Assembly: GCF_900240845.1 (NCBI RefSeq) | Contig: NZ_OERU01000001.1 | Span: forward strand, 455,079-519,078 | Direction of reading: 5' to 3' | DNA length: 64,000 bases | Origin: Peptostreptococcus faecalis | GTDB lineage: Bacteria > Bacillota > Clostridia > Peptostreptococcales > Peptostreptococcaceae | In this document: in pieces, positions 26,729 to 33,943 of the stretch | How the letters are laid out: the number at the start of each line of letters is the position of its first letter | Position numbering within the stretch: position 1 is the stretch's first letter | Position numbers and translations under genes: made by a program | Notes under the pieces: model-generated | The model's database searches: none | Seen by the model: the letters and a program-made list of their open reading frames with translations, nothing else | Told to the model about the DNA's origin: nothing

Positions 26729-27652
26729 GTGTTTATAGAAGGTAAACAAAAATGGGATGAATTTGTAATTTTATCCGAAAAAGATATGAAAATTAAAGAT
26801 CTTCTAATTGAAGAACTAGACTTTTCCGTAAGATCTATAAGTCGATTAAAAAGAAAACAAAATATTATGGTAAACGGCGAGTATAAAAAAGTTACAGCTA
26901 TGGTTAGTAAAGGTGATGTAGTAAAAATTCCAATTGAAGAGGGAACATCAGATTTTGAGCCACAAAATTTAGATACTAACTATTTATATGAGGATTTTGA
27001 CTTGATAATAGCGGATAAGACTCCATACATGGTAGTTCACCCAACAAAGAGTCATTTTGAAAATACACTTGCTAATGCGGTCAGCCACCACATAGCAGAA
27101 AAAGGTGAGAGCTGTAAAATAAGATTTGTAAATAGATTGGATATGAATACTTCAGGGATAGTTGTGGTGGCAAAAAATGCATATGCACATCATAAATTAT
27201 CTTTGGATATGTCAAAAAATAATATAAAAAAAGAATATATAGCAATAGTAGAAGGTGTAATGAAAGAAGATAAAGGCACTATTAATTTACCTATATATAG
27301 AGAAAGTGAAGATAGTATCAAAAGGATTGTGGACGATAGAGGTCAACAATCTATTACACATTTTGAGGTTGTACAGCGACTACAAGATGCTACTATTGTA
27401 AAGTTAGAATTGCAAACTGGACGAACTCATCAAATTAGAGTTCACCTGTCTAGCATAGGACACGGTATTATAGGTGATGATTTATATGGGAAAATAGATA
27501 AAGATATAATAGAAAGGCAGTCTTTACACGCTTTTTCTATGACATTGAATCAACCTAGAATTGGGAATGTGATAAAAATATATTCCGATATTCCAGAGGA
27601 CATGAAATTAGCGATAGAGAAATTGGGAGGTAATATAAATGATTATAAATAA
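26729..27652 (+). CDS. RluA-family pseudouridine synthase
   Basis: 307 residues from GTG 26729 (AGAGG upstream). An S4-like RNA-binding region covers about residues 20-70, then comes the catalytic motif FVNRLDMNTSG with Asp138 and the conserved LQTGRTHQIRVHLSSIGHGIIGDDLYG. The family usually has HRLD; here it is NRLD, a common variant. It isomerises uridine to pseudouridine in rRNA or tRNA; the exact target is not deducible. Its last 14 bp overlap the next gene. Confidence 0.9.
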   Translation: MFIEGKQKWDEFVILSEKDMKIKDLLIEELDFSVRSISRLKRKQNIMVNGEYKKVTAMVSKGDVVKIPIEEGTSDFEPQNLDTNYLYEDFDLIIADKTPYMVVHPTKSHFENTLANAVSHHIAEKGESCKIRFVNRLDMNTSGIVVVAKNAYAHHKLSLDMSKNNIKKEYIAIVEGVMKEDKGTINLPIYRESEDSIKRIVDDRGQQSITHFEVVQRLQDATIVKLELQTGRTHQIRVHLSSIGHGIIGDDLYGKIDKDIIERQSLHAFSMTLNQPRIGNVIKIYSDIPEDMKLAIEKLGGNINDYK

Positions 27653-28649
27653 ATTTATAATACATGTTTTAGATAAAAATTCTGATTTCCCGGTATTAAA
27701 TGATGTTGAAAACAGTATTTCACCGGAAATGGATGCTTTTTATCAGAAAATAATAAGAAGAATATTAAGAGATGACGATCTTAGAAAAGCTAAGTTTGAA
27801 AACTATCAAGAAAATGAAATCAGAGTGTGCTGTGACCATATTATACATGATGAGTCAACTTTTGTAGTTAGTTCTCAAGGAATTGCTAGATTTTTATTTG
27901 ATTCTGTAAAAATAAATGCTGAGTTGGATTCTTGTGATTTAGCTGTTGTATTATTTACTCATAAAGATCAAAAACATGTAGCAATAATAAAACTAGACTA
28001 TAAAAAATTATTCACTCACGAAATAGGATATGATGATGAGAACAAAGTTGTATCTATAGATATGGTAACTAATGACATAGGAATTCAAGATTCTCAAAAA
28101 ATTATTCATGCAGCTATAGTGGGTGTGAGTGGTATAAATGATGAATGGCATTTAGATGTTTTAGATAAATTAGCAGAAAAAGAAGAATCGGATTCAAGTT
28201 TTGTAAAAGAATTTTTAAAGGCTACAAAAGTAAGAGATGAAAAATATTTGACAAAATCTTTTAAAAAAATGACTGATAACTGGATAACAAATGCTTATGG
28301 AAGCGATGTTAAAGGTGCAGAGAGTGTCAGAAGCATGCTAAACTATTCGCTAAAAGAAGGCAATGATATAGTTGTAGAAAAATTTATTGAAGAAGGTATA
28401 GCGGACGAAGATAAAAAAGAAAGCTTTAGAGAACTTGTTCAAGAAAAGGAAATAGATGAAGAATTTCCAATAGATAAGACTTGGGTAGAAAAAAAATTAA
28501 AAAGAAGAAGTATAAAGACAAGTACTGGATTTGATGTAAAAGGATTGTTGGAAGATTTTGAAGATCCTATGAAGTATTCTATTAGAAAGAATCAAGACGG
28601 AACAGTAGATATTACCATTAAAAATATAGAATTTTATGAGGAGAAATAA
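27639..28649 (+). CDS. Nucleoid-associated protein, NdpA (NA37) family
   Basis: 336 residues. The opening INKFIIHVLDKNSDFPVLND, the DHIIHDESTFVVSSQGIARFLFD region, DLAVVLFTHKDQKHVAIIKLDYKKLFTHEI, and the AYGSDVKGAESVRSMLNYSL stretch match the 37-kDa nucleoid-associated protein family. E. coli YejK of this family is found in the nucleoid; its role is unclear. AGGTAAT precedes ATG 27639, and the gene overlaps rluA by 14 bp, so they form one transcript. Confidence 0.82.
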   Translation: MIINKFIIHVLDKNSDFPVLNDVENSISPEMDAFYQKIIRRILRDDDLRKAKFENYQENEIRVCCDHIIHDESTFVVSSQGIARFLFDSVKINAELDSCDLAVVLFTHKDQKHVAIIKLDYKKLFTHEIGYDDENKVVSIDMVTNDIGIQDSQKIIHAAIVGVSGINDEWHLDVLDKLAEKEESDSSFVKEFLKATKVRDEKYLTKSFKKMTDNWITNAYGSDVKGAESVRSMLNYSLKEGNDIVVEKFIEEGIADEDKKESFRELVQEKEIDEEFPIDKTWVEKKLKRRSIKTSTGFDVKGLLEDFEDPMKYSIRKNQDGTVDITIKNIEFYEEK

Positions 28650-28679
28650 ATATAACCTTAAAAATAATTATAAAATCCA

Positions 28680-28706
28680 AAAAATGGGACTATTTGTCCC
28701 ATTTTT
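28680..28706. terminator. Bidirectional terminator between ndpA-like gene and acpP
   Basis: AAAAATGGGAC (28680-28690) pairs with GTCCCATTTTT (28696-28706) over a 5-nt loop, between two convergent genes. Confidence 0.88.
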
Positions 28707-28717
28707 AGGTTTTAATA

Positions 28718-28948
28718 CTATTTTTTTTCGTCTTCGATATATTTGATGATATCACCAATTGTTTTAATATCATTGATATCCTCATCTGGAATTTTAATAT
28801 CGAATTCTTCTTCGATATTCATAATAATTTCTACAGCATCAAGAGAATCTGCATCTAAATCCTCTTGAAGGTCTGTATCAAGATCAATAAAGTTATCATC
28901 ATCTACGTTTAATTGTTCAACAATGATTTCTTTGATTCTCTCAAACAT
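28718..28948 (-). CDS. acpP: Acyl carrier protein
   Basis: 76 residues, acidic, four-helix pattern. Ser35 in DADSLDAVEII takes the 4'-phosphopantetheine arm. It carries growing chains in type II fatty acid synthesis in the cytosol. ATG at 28948 has AGGAGG upstream. It stands alone, not in a fab cluster. Confidence 0.94.
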   Translation of the reverse strand: MFERIKEIIVEQLNVDDDNFIDLDTDLQEDLDADSLDAVEIIMNIEEEFDIKIPDEDINDIKTIGDIIKYIEDEKK

Positions 28949-29215
28949 AAAAACCTCCTATTATTTTAAAAAGAAATGTAAGCATAAGCTTTATAAGAGT
29001 ATATTAATATATAATGGAGTATTTTTCAATAAAAAATACATAAAACAACTATATTTATTTTTGTCAATAGTATATAATGGAAAATAAGATGGAAATCCTT
29101 ATCATAAGAACGGAATAAAGTGAAAATAAAGTAAAGTATATAATATGATTTATCTCTAAGTATTTTGAGATACAATGTAAAAAACTTTGCTTTTTAAGAA
29201 AGGGGAAAATAATTA

Positions 29216-30238
29216 ATGTCAATAAAAAAACCAACTACAATAAAAGATGTAGCAAAAAAAGCAGGTGTATCTATTTCTACAGTATCTAGAGTAATAAATG
29301 ATTCTAAGCCGGTTACAAGTGAAGTAAAGCAGAGGGTACTGGATGTAATAAAAGAAACTGGATATGTTCCGAATCCGCTAGCTAGAAGCTTGGTTACAAA
29401 GAAAAGCCAGCTATTAGGAGTAATAGTACCAGAATTAACAGATACTTTTTCTGCTGAAGTATTAAACGGAATAGAAGAAGTATCTAAGATGTATAATTAC
29501 GATATATTATTAGCTAATACATATTCAGAGAGAGAACTTGAAATAAAAAGCATAAATATACTTAGAGCAAAACAAGTTGAAGCGATGATTATTGTTTCTT
29601 GGGATATAGATGAACATACAGTTGAAGTAATGAAAAATACTGGAATACCTGCTATATATATAAGTAAAACAGCAAGAGACTTTGATATATATAGTGTTTC
29701 TACACAAAACGAGCCAGCAGCAAAAGATATGACTCAATATTTAATTGACAAAGCTCATAAAAAGATTGCTTTAGTAGCAACAAGCCATATGCAAGAAAAC
29801 GAAGTAGACCAAAGGATAGCAGGGTACAAGGTTGCACTTGAAAAAAACAATATGAAATTTGATGAAAATCTAGTAATACACTGTGGATCAAGTTATTCGG
29901 ATGGATATGACTCAGTGAAAAATATGCTAGAGTCGAATATAATTCCAGATGCTATATTTGCTACTAGCGACATAGCAGCTATTGCGGCTATAAACGCTTG
30001 TTTTGACAGTGGATATAATGTTCCGAATGATATATCTGTTGCAGGATTTAACGACATAAAACTTTCAAAAGTATATAGACCAAAATTAACTACAGTAAAT
30101 CAGCCTCTATTTGACTTAGGAGCAGTTGCGACTAGAGTCGTAATAAAAATGATAAATGGTGAAGAAATAGAAGAAAAAAGAGTAGAACTTCCATATAGCA
30201 TTATTGAAAGAGAAAGTGTTCTTGACAGAAATAAATAA
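29216..30238 (+). CDS. LacI-family transcriptional regulator (CcpA-like)
   Basis: 340 residues. The LacI helix-turn-helix TIKDVAKKAGVSISTVSRVIN and the hinge VPNPLARSLVTKKSQLLGV are followed by a periplasmic-binding-protein fold ending in ISVAGFNDIKLSKVYRPKLTTVNQP. It probably binds a palindromic operator and a small effector. Close similarity to CcpA/PurR/RbsR types is visible, but no linked sugar genes indicate the ligand. AAAGGGGAAAATAATT precedes ATG 29216. It could be a global catabolite regulator; that is a guess. Confidence 0.88.
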   Translation: MSIKKPTTIKDVAKKAGVSISTVSRVINDSKPVTSEVKQRVLDVIKETGYVPNPLARSLVTKKSQLLGVIVPELTDTFSAEVLNGIEEVSKMYNYDILLANTYSERELEIKSINILRAKQVEAMIIVSWDIDEHTVEVMKNTGIPAIYISKTARDFDIYSVSTQNEPAAKDMTQYLIDKAHKKIALVATSHMQENEVDQRIAGYKVALEKNNMKFDENLVIHCGSSYSDGYDSVKNMLESNIIPDAIFATSDIAAIAAINACFDSGYNVPNDISVAGFNDIKLSKVYRPKLTTVNQPLFDLGAVATRVVIKMINGEEIEEKRVELPYSIIERESVLDRNK

Positions 30239-30361
30239 TCATAGAAATATAATATGAAAAGAGCTATATATTTATGGATATATGCTTGTATACAATATGA
30301 AAAAAATGTAAATATAAAAACTAATATATTTTTTAAGATTATTTAAGTATTAATATTTATA

Positions 30362-30390
30362 TTGATAAAATACTATGTATGTTATATAAT
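30362..30390 (+). promoter_or_regulatory. Strong promoter of the 6S-like RNA
   Basis: -35 TTGATA (30362-30367), 17-bp spacer, and -10 TATAAT (30385-30390). Transcription should start near 30397, immediately before a structured region with no gene. Confidence 0.8.
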
Positions 30391-30396
30391 GTAAAT

Positions 30397-30620
30397 AAGA
30401 ACTGGAACATACGCTGGATCATATATAAATTCAACCAACACATTTTATACGGGAGATTCGGTTCATATACAAGTAAGATAAGCTCATCTCAAGAAACATG
30501 GGATTTCAGAAAATATAGGGCAGATCACCCACCTGGGTGAAACTCAGGCTGAATTTAATTGGTCTGCGGTGTTTTGGGGAATAAGAGTGTTGCCTTTGGC
30601 AACACTCTTATTTTATAGAG
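30397..30620 (+). ncRNA. ssrS: Structured RNA, probably 6S RNA
   Basis: A ~220-nt transcription unit with its own near-consensus promoter and strong terminator and no gene inside. The ends pair: CTGGAACAT(A)CGC (30402-30414) with GCGGTGTTTTGG (30566-30577). Inside is a long, weakly paired region and then a distal part with CACCCACCTGGGTGAAACTC and CAGG. The size, closing stem and open centre fit 6S RNA, which binds the sigma-A RNA polymerase like an open promoter. A competing helix GCAGATC/GGTCTGC is possible. It is not an SRP RNA, tmRNA or RNase P RNA, whose motifs are missing. The call rests on layout, not on a covariance model. Confidence 0.55.
30580..30616 (+). terminator. Terminator of the 6S-like RNA
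   Basis: AATAAGAGTGTTGCC pairs with GGCAACACTCTTATT over a 3-nt loop (30580-30614), followed by T residues. It separates the RNA from the MocR-type gene. Confidence 0.9.
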
Positions 30621-30655
30621 ATTTTTAAATTTGGGAAGCAATAATGGAGGTTAGT

Positions 30656-32053
30656 ATGGATATTCAAAAGTATGATATATTTTTTGACAAGAATGAAAGT
30701 AAATACCTTCAAATTTATAATAAAATCAAAGAAATAATAAATGATGGAGAATTGAAAACAGGAGATAAGTTACCTCCAATTAGAAAATTGGCAGATTACC
30801 TCGATGTAAACAGTGTGACCATAGTAAAAGCATACCAACTATTAGATTCAGAAGGTTATGTTAATAAAAGGATGGGAAGCGGTACATTTGTATCGGGTAA
30901 ACATGAAAAATATTCTAGATTAGAGCTTAAAGAAAATGAAAATTTATATAGACTGGATACAGGGAATCCATCTGCGGATATATTTCCAATAGATGACTTT
31001 AAAAAAGCTATTAATATAGCCCTTAATGAAGATTCTTACAATGTATTTGATTATGATGATGGAACTGGTATTTTAGAACTCAAGGAAGTTATGATAAAAT
31101 ATTTGAATGATTTTTGCATAAAGTCTAGTGTGGATAATTTATTTATAATTTCTGGAGCACAACAAGGAATTGATATTATTTCAAAAGCTTTGATTAATTA
31201 TTCCGATGTGGTTTTTATTGAAGAACCTACATATTCAGGTGCGATAAATATTTTAAAGGGTAGGGGAGCGAAAATAGTTCCTATACCAATGTTAGATGAT
31301 GGAATAGACATAGGTATTTTAAAGCTTAAAATAGAAAAAATTATGCCTAAATTAGTATATATAATGCCTAATTTTCAGAATCCTACGGGAATATCATATT
31401 CAGAATATAAAAAGAAGAAAATAGTAGAGCTTGCAGAGGAGTACGACTTTTATATTTTAGAAGATGACTTTATAAGTGACTTTAAATTTAATTCTGAGAA
31501 TAATAGAACTGTAAAAAGTTATGATATTTACAATAGAGTAATTTATATAAAGAGTTTTTCTAAAATACTAATGCCAGGATTAAGGGTTGGTATTATGGAT
31601 GTTCCATCAGAGTTGATTGAAAGGGTAGCGATTTCTAAATACAGCTCAGATATATCTACATCAACTTTAATTCAAAAATCTTTATTTTACTATATGGATA
31701 GATTTAATTGGAAAAAACACATAAGCTCTGTGGAAAAAATATATACTCGTAAATTTAATGAGGTCCAAGAGTATATAGAGAAAAAACTTTGTAAAAAATT
31801 AAAACTTATAAAAACTGACGGAGGTATAAACTTCTTTTTAGAATTAAAAAGAGGATATTATTCAAGAGATTTTGTGGGTTTTATATTAGATAAGGGAGTC
31901 GCTGTACAGCCTGGATCAATATACTATGATAATGAAATTGATGACAGATTTTTTAGAGTAAATATAGCAAGAGAATCCACTGAAAGAATCAAAAAGGCGA
32001 TAGATATAATCTCTGATAATTTGGATTTGTTTTATACTAAATTTAGTGGGTAA
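30656..32053 (+). CDS. MocR-type regulator (GntR domain fused to aminotransferase)
   Basis: 465 residues. ATG 30656 is preferred over 30644, which lies before GGAGG (30646-30650). Residues ~10-75 are a GntR winged helix (GDKLPPIRKLADYLDVNSVT). Residues ~100-465 are a fold-type I PLP aminotransferase-like domain with GAQQGIDIISKAL, MPNFQNPTG and the PLP lysine in IKSFSKILMPGLRVG. MocR proteins such as PdxR and GabR use PLP or an amino-acid imine as signal. No vitamin B6 or GABA genes lie nearby, so the target is unknown. Confidence 0.88.
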   Translation: MDIQKYDIFFDKNESKYLQIYNKIKEIINDGELKTGDKLPPIRKLADYLDVNSVTIVKAYQLLDSEGYVNKRMGSGTFVSGKHEKYSRLELKENENLYRLDTGNPSADIFPIDDFKKAINIALNEDSYNVFDYDDGTGILELKEVMIKYLNDFCIKSSVDNLFIISGAQQGIDIISKALINYSDVVFIEEPTYSGAINILKGRGAKIVPIPMLDDGIDIGILKLKIEKIMPKLVYIMPNFQNPTGISYSEYKKKKIVELAEEYDFYILEDDFISDFKFNSENNRTVKSYDIYNRVIYIKSFSKILMPGLRVGIMDVPSELIERVAISKYSSDISTSTLIQKSLFYYMDRFNWKKHISSVEKIYTRKFNEVQEYIEKKLCKKLKLIKTDGGINFFLELKRGYYSRDFVGFILDKGVAVQPGSIYYDNEIDDRFFRVNIARESTERIKKAIDIISDNLDLFYTKFSG

Positions 32054-32070
32054 ATACTACCTAAATACAT

Positions 32071-32099
32071 TTGACAAACTAAAAAAAAAGTAGTATAGT
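32071..32099 (+). promoter_or_regulatory. Consensus promoter of the DUF896 gene
   Basis: TTGACA (32071-32076), 17-bp spacer, TATAGT (32094-32099). Confidence 0.78.
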
Positions 32100-32160
32100 T
32101 TGGTATTGTATGTGTAATTTAATTGAGATTGTAATATATTTGATATAAGGAGGTAATTAT

Positions 32161-32364
32161 ATGGATATATCAAATGAGTTTGATAAAGTAAAATTAGCTA
32201 GGATAAATGAATTAGCAAAGATTGCAAAAAGTAGAGAATTAACTGAAGAAGAACATAAAGAAAGAAAAATATTAAGAACAGAGTTTCTTGAAAATTTTAG
32301 AGCAGGATTTAGACAGCAATTAGAAGGTATTACAGTTGTAACACCGGAAACTGAAGTTAATTAA
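32161..32364 (+). CDS. DUF896 (YnzC-like) protein
   Basis: 67 residues with two predicted helices: VKLARINELAKIAKSRELTEEEHKERKILR and the FLENFRAGFRQQLEGI stretch, the DUF896 signature. The B. subtilis relative YnzC belongs to the SOS-controlled yneA operon; here it is a single gene with its own promoter and terminator. AAGGAGGTAATT precedes ATG 32161. The biochemical role is unknown. Confidence 0.88.
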   Translation: MDISNEFDKVKLARINELAKIAKSRELTEEEHKERKILRTEFLENFRAGFRQQLEGITVVTPETEVN

Positions 32365-32389
32365 TAAGTAGCGATAAAAAAGTACAATA

Positions 32390-32431
32390 AAAAATGTAGA
32401 AAGCACAAAATGGTGTTTTCTACATTTTTTT
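32390..32431. terminator. Bidirectional terminator, DUF896 gene / LysR gene
   Basis: AAAAAATGTAGAAA pairs with TTTCTACATTTTTT around a short inner CAC...GTG stem, between convergent genes. Confidence 0.82.
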
Positions 32432-32455
32432 ATTGAAAATATTATATTTTAAACT

Positions 32456-33382
32456 TTAAAATTTATTGTATGATGGTGTGTCGCATAGAGAATAATTTTC
32501 ACAAAAATATTCTAAGAATTTACTTTCAGTAGGTGTGAAAATCTTCTTTTTAGAGAATAATAAGTAGAAATTTCTAGATAAATCTATATTTTTGACTTTA
32601 TATCCTTTTATTTCTCCTCTAGCGATTTTGCCTTCAACGGATCTTTTTGAAACAAATGAACAGCCTATTCCAGCTTGTACCATTTCTATTATAGCTTCAT
32701 TAGACTCAGAATGTGCTCTTACGTTAAGATTTGATACCTTGATTGATTGTTTTTCTAGTGCATGAGCCATTACATTTCTAGTACCAGAGCCTTCTTTTCT
32801 AAGCAAGAATGTAAGTTTTTTCAATATGCTTGGATCTACAAAACCATCTTCGCTTTCAATATTGCAATCCTTTGGGCATATTAGTATCAATTCGTCCTTT
32901 ATAAATGGATGAGCCGTAATATTAGGATGTTTTGGTTTAGATCCGACAATTCCAAATGCGACTCTCTCGCTAAGTATTTCTGGAACTACTAAATCGGAGT
33001 CACAGTGATTTAGTGTAAACGTGATGTTAGGATATTTGTCACAAAACTTTTTTATAAATTCTGGAAATATATAGGCTTCGGGAATAGAACTACATACTAT
33101 TTCTAGAGAGCCTTCTATTTTTCCAGAGTATTCTTTTATGTCATACATAGCTTTTTTACAGTCATTTAAAATGGTTATAGCGTGCTTATATAAAATTTCA
33201 CCTGAATCTGTAAGAGAAATAGTTTTATTACTTCTATTTAACAAAACGGTTTGTAGTTCATTTTCTAGATTTTGAATGTGTGAACTCACTGTAGGCTGTG
33301 TTAAAAAGAGTTCTCTTGCCGCCTTTGAAAAGCTACCATGCTTGGATACTGTTATGAAGACCTCTAATTGTTTAATGTCCAT
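32456..33382 (-). CDS. LysR-family transcriptional regulator
   Basis: 308 residues from ATG at 33382 (AAAGGAGAAAGCG upstream; the earlier ATG precedes this site). The N-terminal helix-turn-helix is KQLEVFITVSKHGSFSKAARELFLTQPTVSSHIQ. The effector domain begins GSLEIVCSSIPEAYIFPEF, which resembles the CysL/CysB-like clade and the clostridial 'selenium metabolism-associated' LysR group. It is convergent with the DUF896 gene and followed upstream by a tRNA gene, so no divergent target identifies its regulon. Class is firm; the clade is tentative. Confidence 0.85.
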   Translation of the reverse strand: MDIKQLEVFITVSKHGSFSKAARELFLTQPTVSSHIQNLENELQTVLLNRSNKTISLTDSGEILYKHAITILNDCKKAMYDIKEYSGKIEGSLEIVCSSIPEAYIFPEFIKKFCDKYPNITFTLNHCDSDLVVPEILSERVAFGIVGSKPKHPNITAHPFIKDELILICPKDCNIESEDGFVDPSILKKLTFLLRKEGSGTRNVMAHALEKQSIKVSNLNVRAHSESNEAIIEMVQAGIGCSFVSKRSVEGKIARGEIKGYKVKNIDLSRNFYLLFSKKKIFTPTESKFLEYFCENYSLCDTPSYNKF

Positions 33383-33441
33383 CGCTTTCTCCTTTATCAT
33401 TAATTTTCATTATCTTATAAGATAGATACGAGCATACATAA

Positions 33442-33473
33442 AGACCATAAAGAATATATATTCCTTATGGTCT
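33442..33473 (-). terminator. Hairpin after tRNA-Leu
   Basis: A 32-bp near-perfect inverted repeat, AGACCATAA(A)GAATAT with ATATTC(C)TTATGGTCT. It lies just downstream of the minus-strand tRNA and probably ends its transcript, though the T tract is weak. Confidence 0.6.
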
Positions 33474-33480
33474 CGGAAAG

Positions 33481-33564
33481 TGCCGCTGGCCGGGGTCGAA
33501 CCGGCACGATATTGCTATCGCAGGATTTTGAGTCCTGTGCGTCTGCCAATTCCGCCACAGCGGC
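33481..33564 (-). tRNA. tRNA-Leu (anticodon CAA)
   Basis: 84 nt, class II with a long variable arm. On the minus strand the acceptor GCCGCTG pairs with CAGCGGC, with discriminator A. The anticodon stem CAGGA/TCCTG encloses CTCAAAA, giving anticodon CAA that reads UUG. The D loop has AATTGGCAGACGC and the T arm GGTTCGACCCC. CCA is not encoded. Confidence 0.95.
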
Positions 33565-33943
33565 TCACTCTTAACCAAAATAACTAAATATTAGAAACTT
33601 TGATTAAATAACTAGATATGTTGATTTTATTTCTAATATTTATCGATACTAGAAAAATATACTGTTTAAGTACATAAATTATTGTATCATATGGGATTAA
33701 TAAAAACAAGTAAAAAAAATAATAAATAAGTTTTATTTATGGTATAATTTATTGTAGTCAGCTATATGTATTATTATTTAAGGACATTTTAAATAATAAT
33801 ACTATTGACTTTAATTTAATGTTTATTATAGAATAATCATTAAAAAAATAGTGTGTGTTTATGCTTTATTACAAAATATTTAAATTGTATTAAATTAGCA
33901 AACAACAATTATGAGAGTGTATAAAGTGAAAGCGAGGAAATAT
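33565..33943. other. Spacer between tRNA-Leu and polA
   Basis: No gene is visible. It holds a perfect 12-bp inverted repeat (AAATATTAGAAA 33586-33597, TTTCTAATATTT 33630-33641), an extended -10 TGG-TATAAT (33740-33748) and a weaker TTGACT-16-TATAGA (33805-33832), either of which could drive polA. Confidence 0.5.

Noticed and set aside
30397-30620. Riboswitch for the MocR gene
   Set aside because: A riboswitch would need an alternative antiterminator; here the terminator is strong and its own promoter drives a compact RNA, so 6S-like is more likely.
33586-33641. Mobile element ends (12-bp inverted repeat)
   Set aside because: Only 32 bp lie between the arms and no transposase is present; a regulatory or chance dyad in AT-rich DNA.
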